NCBI GenBank assembly: GCA_030770535.1
Contig: JASVEC010000019.1
Location: forward strand, 682,001 to 746,000
Source: Batkoa obscura
Lineage: Eukaryota; Entomophthoromycota; Entomophthoromycetes; Entomophthorales; Batkoaceae
Direction: 5' to 3'
DNA: 64,000 bases
Positions 44,728 to 55,629 of the stretch are shown here, piece after piece. A model generated the notes under the pieces. The model was not told where the DNA came from. It made no database searches and saw only the letters and a program-made list of their open reading frames with translations. The position numbers and the translations under genes are program-made. The stretch's first letter is position 1. Every line of letters begins with the position of its first letter.

Positions 44728-45537
44728 CAAAAACAGTGGATTTTATTTATCCTTGATTTTCATATGCATTAATCTGCAACAAGACATTGTCCTGAGCAGA
44801 CCTTCCAACTAAAAATATTGTTGTTATGATTGAAATATAAAAATAATGTTAAATTGAAATCAATTATTAATTAGGAAATTTACACCAAAAATAAAATAGC
44901 GTTAAAACTTAAAGATAGTAATGAAAGAGGATCAAATGAGAAGTCTGATAGTATTTTTAATATGCTATAAAACTAAATAGATATAAGGTTGTAGTTTTAA
45001 TTTAAATATATTAAATGACTCCGAGGTTATTTTTATATTATAATATAGATATTTTTACAATCTAATAGGTGATAAAAAAACTTGAGATTTAGCCTAGCCA
45101 ACCTTTATTTATCATTAAAAGTTATAGTTTATCTACATTTCGAGTTCTTTTTATTGCTTTAGAAATATTAGTCTATACAACACATTCTCCTCAAGTATTG
45201 GGAAGGAAAAACTAGGATATCTCAACTAGCCTAAGTGCCTTTTTCTGATCCTGTTGATCTCCGATCTCATCTTTTTTAAACCTCAAGGGTTTCTTTGGAG
45301 TAAACATTTGGGAATAGGAGATCTGATTAGTTTAAAACACAAATTTATTTAAAGCTAAAATAAGTTTGATTGAGTTAGAAATTATAAAATTAAATTCATT
45401 TTTAATAACATACTTCCAGATTATGATATTAATTAGTGTAAGTTTAGTAAAAATAAAAGCAAAACTTTTGGAAAGGAAATGTTTATTTAAATACCATATT
45501 AAACTATTTGACTTAACTTAAAGCTGTTAAAGGAAGT

Positions 45538-46074
45538 TTAATGAATATGTGGCAGTAAATACGAGCATAATACATTTGTGAGATCGATATAATAATAATT
45601 GGTAAATGTCAACTTTGTGTGTTTAGATAATGCAATTATTTGATCAAGCAAATCTTTTGCACGGATAAGATAAATAGGTAACAAGTGACGTAGATTCAAA
45701 GCTGGTAGATGACATAGAGCTAATAAACAAACAACTAAAAGAGTTAGTTTGTAAATTGGTATTATTGAGTTCTTTTTCAAAAATTTAAGGTCATGCTTAC
45801 ATAACAAGTTAACAATCTCTCCGTTTTTGACTGAATAATAATGGTCAATCAAATGCCTATCTGTATCTAATATTTCATATCCGAAATATTCAAGAGTATT
45901 AATATTGTTTAAATGAACGCTCATTTCACTCACTTTTTTGTGAAGGAAAATAATAGAAGAGTACATATAAATTTTATTATCGACTTCATTATCGACTTCG
46001 TTATCGATTTTGTTTACAATTTCATTTTGCTTTGTAGCACAATTACACATTAAATCAGCTTCTTCAGTTTTCAT
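45538..46074 (-). CDS. Stand-alone module resembling part of the fungal transcription-factor domain
   Basis: 178 residues, intronless. The N-terminus has a short charged repeat (NKIDNEVDNEVDNKI). The module then reads LIDHYYSVKNGEIVNLLCKH, DLKFLKKNSIIPIYKLTLLV, LPIYLIRAKDLLDQIIALSK and FTNYYYIDLTNVL. It aligns end to end with the modules at 9209-9763 and 26509-27174 over about 115 residues and stops at the same place. The LIDHYY start is the most like a canonical middle homology domain. No DNA-binding motif. Confidence 0.55.
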   Translation of the reverse strand: MKTEEADLMCNCATKQNEIVNKIDNEVDNEVDNKIYMYSSIIFLHKKVSEMSVHLNNINTLEYFGYEILDTDRHLIDHYYSVKNGEIVNLLCKHDLKFLKKNSIIPIYKLTLLVVCLLALCHLPALNLRHLLPIYLIRAKDLLDQIIALSKHTKLTFTNYYYIDLTNVLCSYLLPHIH

Positions 46075-47723
46075 ATTAATTTTGTCAAAAGAATTGTGCG
46101 ACTCAACTATTTATATACTATTTTTTTACATTTTGTGATATAAAAAATAATAAATTAAGCTTGAACTATGGTTTTTAAAAACAATAGATTTTGCCATTAA
46201 AGTTGGTATTTTTTAAATAAGATTATAATACGGGGGATATGGTAAAAAAACAATCATTTTATATTTTAGTTCTTATGAAATTTTATTGAGAACAGGTAGT
46301 GTTCTAAATTAAACCTTGAGATTATTAACAAATCATTATACTTTCAACTAAACAATTACTCCGTGCTTAAAAAGTATAAATAATCCCCTATTAAGGAAGG
46401 CTCTGTTTTAGATGATACTTTAGTATGTAAATTTACGCTTTATTTAATTTATAAATTTGCGCATATTTTAATAAAGAGATATTTAGATAACATATAGGGT
46501 TTTCTTTCATACATACTAAGGGTGATTTAATGATAAAAATTAGGATTCATAGCAAAAGGAAGCTTAGACTAACGTGATGTAATTCTTTTTTTAAAGATAT
46601 AAGTATTCAACTATCTTTAAGTGTATGTATAATTTTGCATAGCTACTATGCCTTTACTTTGATTTTATCTAAACTCATAGATCAACTACTGATGAGAATC
46701 TTTTGTTCAGCTATCAATTATCAATTATCAGATTCCTTAATTACCATAGGCCTCGTTCATTTTCCTGCTTAAGATATTTTAAATTTTATAGTAGCATCCA
46801 TGACCTAAAGAATAATGTGAAAAGTTGATTTTCTGCACTGAACAACAAATATGGTTATCCTAGCTTCTATAAATATAAAGCATACGATACCTTAAATTAT
46901 CGATCTAACTTTCTATAAATAATCTCAATGCTTCTAACTTACTAAAAAACATCTTAGTTACAAATTTCTTGGAAGTTTTATTGACTCAGACTCAAATTAT
47001 TCGGAATTGATTATTAGTTTTTGTTGGTTCGCACAAAACATCTATACTTTATAAACTGCCAATCTTACTGACTTCATTTCTTTATCAGATTTTGTGACTT
47101 CTTTTATATATGGCGATATGTTTTTTCAAGAATTTTGCTGATAGCTTTTCCACTCAAATGGCGCTTGAAAAATGGAAAAAGTGATGAAATCATAAAAAAC
47201 ATCTTCATACGTAAAATTATTTATAATAAGTAGTAGAATCTTATCTAAACACTAACTATTGATATTATACTCGTTGATAATATTTTAATAAAAATTCTGT
47301 ACAAATAATTTTGGCTACTTTTATAATTCTTATCATGACTTTAATTGGTTTAAAAATAAGACATCTTCAATCTAATTTACTTCAATTGATATTTAATAAA
47401 TAGCCTTTGAATGTCATATTTAAAAATGAAATAAAATAAAATAAACCATTGGGACATAGACCAGAAGTGCGCTATTAACATTATTGTTTATATAATCTAA
47501 ATAAAATTTTAGCTGCTGCAATTTTAAATAATTTAAAGGCTTTAGTTTGAATACTAACAAGTGAACTCTTTTTTTAATATTTGTATGCATTGTTTAGATA
47601 CTTTATAAACAGTACAAAAATAAACCATAATGTATACAACAAATCTAAGCAAGCAATAAGGATTTATCAGTTAAAAATTTATTTATTTAATAGTTATCAA
47701 AATTAGCGCAATTAAAAGCATGT
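46075..47723. other. Gene-free stretch with one MITE
   Basis: Holds the MITE-A copy at 47108-47209; otherwise nothing I can support. Confidence 0.5.
47108..47209 (+). mobile_element. MITE-A copy
   Basis: ATATGGCGATATGTTTTTTC to AAACATCTTCATAC; ends partly changed. Confidence 0.8.
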
Positions 47724-49904
47724 TTAAACGAATTTCATTTCTTTAGCAACTTTGTTCCATATTAAGTCTGGTTTTCCAATAGTAGCATCAGTATGATAAA
47801 TATGCTTATCGGACTGTATAGCTTTGAACTCCAAAGGAACGGGTTTATTTTCCTCATCGAGTACATGAGAATAAGCTTGCCTTGCTGTGAGAGAAAATGT
47901 GGCTTTAACTGGAAGTGGTTTTGGGGCTAAAGGATGATCAAGTAAATTGGCCGATTTTAAACTTTCAAAAATGACATCTTGCTGCACCAAAGTACCACCG
48001 CTTAATGAGCCAGGCGTAGGCTTGCGTCCAGAGCGCATTTTAGTACCACCAACAGTGAAAGCAGTAGTATTACTTAACTCTTGCAAAGAGTTTACAAAAA
48101 GACTACAGGTAGAGTAGCAGATCGAGTTTGAAACAATGGCAATATTCTCTAAGGCAAATGGGGCATGTTCTTGATCCTTTTTTAATCCAGCCATAAAGTC
48201 TCCATCATCACATTGGTCAGTGAAAAAGTTAGTGTATCTATTTTCTACATCTGTGCGGTCATCCTCTTTTGGTAAGAATTCAAACACATTTTTATATGGC
48301 GTTTTATCTTCTTTAAGGAGCTTAGGTAGATAAAAAAATGAGTTTGGATTTTCTTCGGTAAGTAACATGGTTGTTAATAATGGGTGTACGTGCATATCAA
48401 GCAAAAACTGACTGTACTTTGAGGCTGGTAATAAGTATTTTATAATATTATAGCCAAGGCAGATGATACCACCACCGTTATTGCTGACATCAAGGATTAA
48501 CTTTTTAACTCCTTGTTGTTCAAACATTTTAAACCCAAGCACTATCTCTTCAATAAATTTATTCGTGTCTTCTGGGGCAAAGGTAGGTAAAACAGCCACA
48601 CCTACATCTTTGCCAAAAATATGAAACTGGGAGTAGATACCATTTTTGGCTGGTTTATTCAACTTTGAGGTAGGAAGTAAAAATGCTTTTTTTTCATCTT
48701 GGTTGACATCTAATGGGATAGTTTTATTTAAAGTGCTTTGTAATTTTTTAATTACAACCAACGGATCTGACTTTTCCAACTCTTCTTTGTTTATTTCTTC
48801 TATAATAGCTTCTGGTCCCTTTTCAACCCCCTTTAATATGGTTTCCTTAGGTACTGTACCAAAAAATTGTTTGATGATCTCAACTGGATCTTGTGGTTGA
48901 GCTTCTACTTTTTGATCTGCTAAACAGTATTTATGATAAAAATCAGTTCCATCGATATATCCCTCATTTTTAGGAACTGCAATAAAAGGGATTTCAATAA
49001 CTTCTTTTTTACCTTTAACATTCATTTCGTAGGCTACAGATTCTTTAGAAGGTGGATATGGTCTTTGTGAAAACATACCAAGTTCAAAGTTCCATTTGCC
49101 ATCTGCTAGTATATCAGCTGATAACACCCCGTTCATTCTTGCATGTATATCACGAGAAGTTCCATAAGTGGAATCAGCCACCTGTTCAATAGCAGTAATG
49201 GCATCTCTACCATCGATCTTTTCTACAATAGCATCGTCAAATGCTTTGATGTCAATCCCTTTTGACTTCCATGCCTCATACTCATTATTGTTATGCTGGT
49301 AACCAGATCTGACCTTAACAATCAATTTGTTATTATCCTCAACGACAACTAGAGGGAATGGTAATTTAAAAGAGAATTTTGAATAACAAGTCGGACTATA
49401 CGTAGTATGGCCATCTTTTAACTCAGTGAATAAATCCATAACATCGGTTTGAAAGCCTCGATCAGTGGTATAGTTTTTGATTCTTAAAGTGGCTAAGGCA
49501 CTTTCTATATCTAAAGTCCTTCCTTCTACTGAAGCATCAACTGAACGTTTTCTAGATACATCGGCAAATACATAAAATGGCATGAACTTCCACATAGAGT
49601 CTAAGACTTCATCACGAATTTTACTATTAAATGGAAAGCTATCATAGCAATCTAAGATTTCTTCATAGCTGTAAACTTTGGTGACATCATTGATCTTTAT
49701 ACATGGGTCATTATAGCCACTTGCTTCGTGCAACTTTCTTTCAAAAAATTCTTCAGCTATTGATTTTTGGACCTTGGTCTCAATTTGAGTATTGATTTGA
49801 TTTGCTTCTCCTTGTGATTTAATTTCTTCTGAGTTAGTTGCAACTGGACTACCATTGGCCAGAATGGAGATGGCTAGCAAACTGAATAATAGTTCTAATT
49901 TCAT
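47724..49904 (-). CDS. Secreted S41-family peptidase
   Basis: 726 residues, one exon. A signal peptide (MKLELLFSLLAISILANGSP) is followed by an N-terminal domain with DVMDLFTELKDGHTTY (the family's DxHT/S motif). Then comes a PDZ-like region with YEAWKSKGIDIKAFDDAIVE and EKIDGRDAITAIE. The catalytic tail-specific-protease domain has VKKLILDVSNNGGGIICLGY near residue 468 and NIAIVSNSICYSTCSLFVNS near residue 596. In this family the Ser of the S-T-C step (Ser near 596) is the nucleophile. The layout resembles fungal CPAF-like S41 peptidases. Active-site residues appear present. Probably degrades extracellular protein; no prodomain seen. Confidence 0.85.
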   Translation of the reverse strand: MKLELLFSLLAISILANGSPVATNSEEIKSQGEANQINTQIETKVQKSIAEEFFERKLHEASGYNDPCIKINDVTKVYSYEEILDCYDSFPFNSKIRDEVLDSMWKFMPFYVFADVSRKRSVDASVEGRTLDIESALATLRIKNYTTDRGFQTDVMDLFTELKDGHTTYSPTCYSKFSFKLPFPLVVVEDNNKLIVKVRSGYQHNNNEYEAWKSKGIDIKAFDDAIVEKIDGRDAITAIEQVADSTYGTSRDIHARMNGVLSADILADGKWNFELGMFSQRPYPPSKESVAYEMNVKGKKEVIEIPFIAVPKNEGYIDGTDFYHKYCLADQKVEAQPQDPVEIIKQFFGTVPKETILKGVEKGPEAIIEEINKEELEKSDPLVVIKKLQSTLNKTIPLDVNQDEKKAFLLPTSKLNKPAKNGIYSQFHIFGKDVGVAVLPTFAPEDTNKFIEEIVLGFKMFEQQGVKKLILDVSNNGGGIICLGYNIIKYLLPASKYSQFLLDMHVHPLLTTMLLTEENPNSFFYLPKLLKEDKTPYKNVFEFLPKEDDRTDVENRYTNFFTDQCDDGDFMAGLKKDQEHAPFALENIAIVSNSICYSTCSLFVNSLQELSNTTAFTVGGTKMRSGRKPTPGSLSGGTLVQQDVIFESLKSANLLDHPLAPKPLPVKATFSLTARQAYSHVLDEENKPVPLEFKAIQSDKHIYHTDATIGKPDLIWNKVAKEMKFV

Positions 49905-50724
49905 TGTTTTTATCTAATAACTTAGCTAAAATTTTAATTTCTTAACTTTTTGATCATTAATCTTTACATTTATATATCCTTTCAATCATTTTCACAAAAG
50001 CTTGATATTATATAAGTTCTAAATATTGAAGAACCAATGTATGATTTTACTCTATATTTTTGAACAATATTACTGACTGTTCTTATACAGCTTCTGCCGT
50101 TGGCTTATAGAAAATATAGCATCATAAATAAAATAATGTGAGTCAATTGAGGCTTTTTAATTCGTTTGTATAGTAACAAAAAAGCGAGATGTAGGGGGTT
50201 TGAATAAAATTTAACTGTTTACAAAATGGATACTTTAAAGTATGACTTTCTTTGACATATGTAATGTGTATACATTTTGACTTATTATTTTAGAGCTATA
50301 TCATCATTACTAAATACATAGCTAGACTAACATTCAGAAATAAAATCTATTTTTCCTTAGAGTGTAGTATTTTCATATAAAAATTTGAAAACCAAAACTC
50401 CAAAAATAATGGCCAATCAATAAAGGTGATTATATCGTATTAATAAGCGGAAATTATAGGGGAAATCAATCATTAATTTTGAAATTGGCTTTAAATTCCA
50501 GTAACCATTAAATTCTACTCCTTCTATACTTTGTCTTCTAATCACTATTAGATTTTTAAATAAGTTATTTATAGATTGGTTCTTTAAAATACCTTGGTTA
50601 ACATGTTTATGAATGTGAATTAAAGTTTATATTTAATTCTGCATTATTACATAACTATAATTATTACAATTATTAAATTAGTTATCAAACTCAAAAAAAT
50701 TTGACTATTGTGATATATGTGAAT

Positions 50725-50831
50725 ATATGGGGATGTTTTTTTTAGTTTCAGCATTTTTTCCATCTTTTAAGCACTATTTGAGTGGAAAAATTGTTAGTAA
50801 AATTCTTGAATACAAAAATACATTCCCATAT
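50725..50831 (-). mobile_element. MITE-A copy, first of an abutting chain
   Basis: ATATGGGGATGTTTTTTTTA to AATACATTCCCATAT; its last bases are shared with the next copy. Confidence 0.9.
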
Positions 50832-50934
50832 GGGGATGTTTTTTTTGGCTTCATCATTTTTTCCATCTTTCAAGCGCCATTTGAGCGGAAAAATTATTAG
50901 CAAAATTCTTAAACACAGAAATACATCCCCATAT
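50828..50934 (-). mobile_element. MITE-A copy, second of an abutting chain
   Basis: Begins directly in the CCCATATGGGG junction and ends AATACATCCCCATAT. Confidence 0.9.
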
Positions 50935-51024
50935 GTTTTTTTTAAATAATGTTACTAATAATTTTCTCCCTCAAATTGTACTTAAAAAACGGAAAAAATG
51001 AAACCAAAAAAATATTCCCATATA
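50931..51024 (+). mobile_element. MITE-A copy lacking its left terminal repeat, third of a chain
   Basis: Opposite orientation to the first two. The left GGGGATG is missing (ATATGTTTTTTTTAAATAAT) and the right end ATATTCCCATATA is intact. Confidence 0.8.
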
Positions 51025-51134
51025 GTCCCTGGATATCAAAGTACTAACTGATAAACAGCTATTCTAAGTAAATGGGTAAAATTTGTTAGCTCTTAACAAA
51101 TGCAACATACCACCATTTAGAGTAAAGAATAAAT

Positions 51135-51240
51135 ATATGGGGCTATTTTTTTTGGCTTCATTACTTTTTCCATTTTTTAAGCACTATTTAAGTGGAAAAT
51201 TGTTAGTAAAACTCTTAAATACAAAAATACATCCCCATAT
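51135..51240 (-). mobile_element. MITE-A copy
   Basis: ATATGGGGCTATTTTTTTTG to AATACATCCCCATAT. Confidence 0.9.
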
Positions 51241-51889
51241 AGTCATTAGTTTATATTAAAACATAAATAGCAATTTTTATCAAAATTTTTCCAATCAAAT
51301 AACTTAATTTTCAATAATTATCTCCCTTTGTTTAATAAACATCTAGTTTGTTTTAAAGTAATTTATTATGATTTTTTTATCCTTGCTTGTAGCTTTAGAA
51401 ATTTTGTGATACTGGATACTAAAATTGAACTTCAGGACATCAGATCTTCATCAGAAATGAAAACACGAACACTATGATTAGTATTATTAATATTTATTAA
51501 ATAACAAGAGTCAAATTTTATATATAAAAAAGAACTAAAAATAAATCATCTTTTATTTTTATCTTTTATGAATTCTACATATGAAAACTATCAAAGTGTT
51601 TGAATTTATACTTTTCAATCTAAGTATACTCATTATACTTTTAAATATACGAAGTGAAGAATACCCAAATATCTCCCTAAGTATTCAGATGATAATAAGC
51701 TAAAACTGAAATTAATAATATCACAATTTTTTATATTTTCCTTAGAATACTTTATGTTAATTATGAACACACTTACAAAGTGAAAAATATCTAAAGTATG
51801 TCTCACTAACCATTTAAAATAATAACGCATCAAAGTAACTATTGATCCCAACTTTAAAAGGTAATAGGCTGAAAAACAAAAACAAAGGT

Positions 51890-51998
51890 ATATAGGGATG
51901 TATTTTTTTTAAAAATTTTACTAACAATCTTTCGACTCAATAGCAATAGCACTTAAAAAATGGAAAAAATGATAAAACTAAAAAAACCATCCCCATAT
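51890..51998 (+). mobile_element. MITE-A copy, CAATAG-duplicated subtype
   Basis: TATAGGGATGTATTTTTTTT to CCATCCCCATAT. The core reads ACTCAATAGCAATAGCACTT, with an extra CAATAG relative to the family. Confidence 0.9.
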
Positions 51999-52045
51999 GT
52001 TATATTTTTAAATGTTTCTTATTAATTTGTTGTTTTTATAATAAA

Positions 52046-52149
52046 ATATGGGTGTTTTTAGTTTTATCATTTTTTCCATTTTTTAAGTGCTATTGCTATT
52101 GAGTTGAAAGATTGCTAGTAAAATTTTAAAAAAAAATACATCCCCATAT
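52046..52149 (-). mobile_element. MITE-A copy, CAATAG-duplicated subtype
   Basis: ATATGGGTGTTTTTAGTTTT to AATACATCCCCATAT. It carries the same extra unit in reverse (AAGTGCTATTGCTATTGAGT), 47 bp from its opposed partner. Confidence 0.9.
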
Positions 52150-52962
52150 TACGGTGGATCCTATTTTCAAACCTTTTAAATAATAAAAATAATAGCCTAT
52201 TCCTAACATCGGAACCAAAATTGGAAGTATTTACTGAAAGCAGCTTATTAAGTTATATATCTAAGGTTTATATCAAACACACTCTTAACTTATTTTAGAA
52301 TATAATTAAGCTTAGTTCTACAAATAGGACTTGAGTGTGCATTTAACATCATTGATGTATAATATTTCTTTACAATGTATTGTTTAGTAAGCATGGTATA
52401 TTTAAATATATTTCAATGAACGGTTTATAAGTGTTATGTGATTTCACTTTCTTACTAATGAGTATGGTATGTAAGCTGTAATTTTGGTTGTTATTATACA
52501 AGTCAAAGACTAGGATAAACTGATATTAATTAAATCATTTAAACTTTTATCTCTGTTAGATATGTTTGGTTTTAAAATTTAGTGAATTTAATACTACACA
52601 AATAATTTTTAGTCAAAACTCCCTAAAGTATCAGTTATTTGAAATTTTATACCCATAAAACCCAAGCATAATTTACAATCCTATTTATTGAATAAAAAAT
52701 AACCTTAAAAATATAAATTCAGGCTTAATAATTCAGGGGGTATAATACGTTAAAAAAGCGGAGGATTAGATGCTCAAATTCCCACACAATATTTTTAGTT
52801 TAAAAAATTTTTAGGATACAAGTCCATCTAGATTATACTAATATACAAACTATCTGGTTAAAAAAACGTATATAAACGAAAGTAAAATGCTCAAAATAAT
52901 TATCAAAACAAACTAATATCTATTAATCTATTAAAATTATTAATACTACTCTAATTATCAAA

Positions 52963-53640
52963 ATGGTTAAATCTATCCCTTTCATGATTGTCTTAGCTTT
53001 GACTTCTGTCCTTGCTGTTCCAGTCCCAACTAATTCTGTATCTCAAGTCAGTGGTTCAGGTGCTATTGGTGGTATCACTAATGGAGGAAGTGTTGCTGTA
53101 AACTCATCTTTTGGTGCTGCAGCTGGAAGTGGTTCCAGTACTAGTTTCGGTACTTCAGCTGGTGTTGGTTCAGGACCAAACTCATCTTTCGGTGCCAGTT
53201 CTAATGTAGCTGGAGGAACTGCTACTCCATATAGCAATAACTTTTCATCTGGTAATAATGCTATCTCTGGTGCCACTGGTGATAATGGATTTGTTAATGT
53301 AGGATCTACTTTCGGAAGTACCAGTAACTATGCAGGTTCTGCAGGTTCTGGTTCTACTTCTGGTGTCACTTTAGGAACTGCTGGTTTTGGATCATCTACC
53401 AACTTCCAAGCTTCTCAAGGTAACATCCTTAATCAATCTGGTGTCACTGGTTCAGGTACCAGTTACGGTCAATCTCTTGGTCCATATTCAGGTACTAATG
53501 CAGGTAACAGTGTTGGTATCATTGCTACTGGAGCTGGATCTATTGGTTCTTCTAATAATTATGGTTCATCTACTGGGCTTGGTGTCATTGGTGCTGGTAC
53601 TAACTTTAATGGTTACGATAATGCTACTCCATACCACTAA
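52963..53640 (+). CDS. Secreted Gly/Ser/Ala-rich protein (tandem pair, first)
   Basis: 225 residues, one exon. A signal peptide (MVKSIPFMIVLALTSVLAVP) is followed by VPTNSVSQVSGSG and imperfect repeats of the type SSFGAAAGSGSSTSFGTSAG, then a SGNNAISGATG block, SSTNFQASQGN and a C-terminus SSNNYGSSTGLGVIGAGTNF. It aligns along its whole length with the protein at 55630-56319. No Cys, no known domain. Low-complexity Gly/Ser/Ala repeats point to a structural extracellular or wall protein, by inference. Dense use of GGT, GCT and TCT codons suggests strong expression. Confidence 0.8.
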   Translation: MVKSIPFMIVLALTSVLAVPVPTNSVSQVSGSGAIGGITNGGSVAVNSSFGAAAGSGSSTSFGTSAGVGSGPNSSFGASSNVAGGTATPYSNNFSSGNNAISGATGDNGFVNVGSTFGSTSNYAGSAGSGSTSGVTLGTAGFGSSTNFQASQGNILNQSGVTGSGTSYGQSLGPYSGTNAGNSVGIIATGAGSIGSSNNYGSSTGLGVIGAGTNFNGYDNATPYH

Positions 53641-55629
53641 AATATTTATTAAAATAAAATCACTTAATCAAATTTTAATTACTTTAAATTTAAATAGTAC
53701 TTGAAACAGGCTATAGACAGAAAATACAAAATTAAAGTTGGATATAGATTTGACTTAGTAGAAATAGGTAGTTAATTTCTGTGCATAAAGTTGTTTATTT
53801 ATTGATCGTTTCTATTATTTTAGTCAAAAGTAAAGTGCTGCTACATTTTGGATTAATTTACTTAAAAATTTAGTTTGCACACAATTACCCTAAAAACTAT
53901 TTCAATTAAAAAATAGGTAAATGTTATTCACATTCAAGATTGATGATCATTTTTACTTGATTAATTATTTGGATAAAGTGTAAAATGTTAACATTCTAAT
54001 CTAAATGTAAAGTAAATATTTGAATAAAAATCTGATTATAACGTATTCAACTGGTAGAAAAAAATAAGAAAATATCAATATTGCTTTAAGTTTTTTCTCA
54101 AATTCTATGTTGATGTCAAATATTAGGATTGTATAGAAAACCAATCATATAGTGTATATTCTAAATAATACAACTTATATGAAGTTTCAAGTAAAAAAAA
54201 CCTTATACAGGACTATAAGTATATATTAAGTAATGACAAATTGTATGTAAAAGAAGCGAGGTTGCATACAGCCAACTATGTTTTTACAAAAGAGTTATAC
54301 ATGAATAAATCGTGTATAAATGGTTTATTTCTGATATACTCTAAACATCATAAAATTCAAATAGAAAATAATAAAAACTATTTTATTTTGTTCGAATACA
54401 GGATTTTTAACTAGAAAATACTACCAAAAAGGTGTCATGATTTGAATAGCTTCTAACAATTTCCAACAATAATTTTAAAGAAAGTAGACAAAACTTAAAT
54501 TTTGTGTTATAGATTAAAATAGTTGCAATAAGATCTAATACAATTTTCGTCATTATGTTTTTTGTTTTGTTTACTTTTGTTTTAATTAACTGTTGAAAAT
54601 TTTAAACTAGCTGCTTAAATTCTGACGTTTTTTCAGTAGTATTTTTAACCGAAAATGCTACACTAAAAGTTTAAATTTTAGTACCTAAGATCAAACTTTA
54701 TATAAAAGACACTCAAAGAAAACAAATAGTCCTCCTTTTTGATTATTTTGATTTCCATCTGATATAAATATGATCTAATGATCTCATGATCTCTTGTACG
54801 TTATCTAATTTGAAACCAAGATAACTTTAAGAAACTCATCTTTTAGCTGCTGCCCTTTTTTTACAAGTATCATTTTAATTCTCTTTTTTGTTTTAAATAA
54901 ATAAAACACTTAGGATTTATGTTATCGAGGATTTAAAAGGTATTAAAAGCACCAGTTTTATAAGTGTTTAGGATATAATATTTTATTGTAATGACATGGC
55001 TCTTATACCATTTGGCTACAATGAAAACCTAGTTTTGATAGCAAGTTTTATAAATACTAGTAAAATAAAATCATATAAATAAGCTTGGGCTCAACTTTTC
55101 TTATTAGTGAATGAGAGATATTATGACCAATTATAAAGTTGACTGCTATTTTGTTATCCATTAGACGCACTACTTGGGAAATGTTCAGTAAAGTTACACT
55201 CAGTTTGTAGATTTTAGTAAAAATTCAAAATTCTAATTTGGAAAATTAGAACTGTTATAAATCAATTGAGAATTATTTAACTGCCCATTTGAATGCTAAA
55301 TTCTAGAATAAATTTTGCTAAAGCTTATGGATTAGGCTTTAAAAAAACAAGCAAATAATAATAACCGAAGAAATTTTACAAAAATTTATACATGTGAATT
55401 TTAACAACTATAAGACATAATGCAAATAAGAATTTTAGACTATACATTTTTAAGGGGCAAGCCAAAATAAATGAATTAAAAAGATAATCAAATATGCCAC
55501 ACTAGAAAATGAAATAAATAGTAGGTGAGGAATAAACAAAGTGGAGGAAAGAAAAATAAAAAGATATATATAAAGAAAGACATAAATGAGTTAAATTATA
55601 AGACTTTTACTCCAAATTATTTATTAGAA
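53641..55629. other. Gene-free stretch between the tandem secreted-protein genes
   Basis: AT-rich with no MITE and no RNA gene seen. The last part is the upstream region of the gene at 55630. Confidence 0.5.

Larger units (their letters stand above)
42757..45537. other. Gene-free stretch with MITE and foldback element
   Basis: Holds the MITE-A copy at 44300 and the foldback element at 44533. A 74-codon minus-strand frame at 43083-43307 has no family resemblance and is not called. Confidence 0.55.
49905..52962. other. Gene-free stretch with six MITEs
   Basis: Holds the abutting chain at 50725-51024, a copy at 51135, and the opposed pair at 51890 and 52046. A 72-codon frame at 51633-51851 is not called. 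Confidence 0.6.

Noticed and set aside
51633-51851. A 72-codon minus-strand frame
   Set aside because: No family resemblance; a GTAAGT inside it suggests that it is not a simple gene. Left uncalled.
55525-55629. Upstream extension of the 55630 secreted protein
   Set aside because: It begins without ATG, is Lys-rich, and would place the signal peptide internally; the neighbour's start supports the later ATG.
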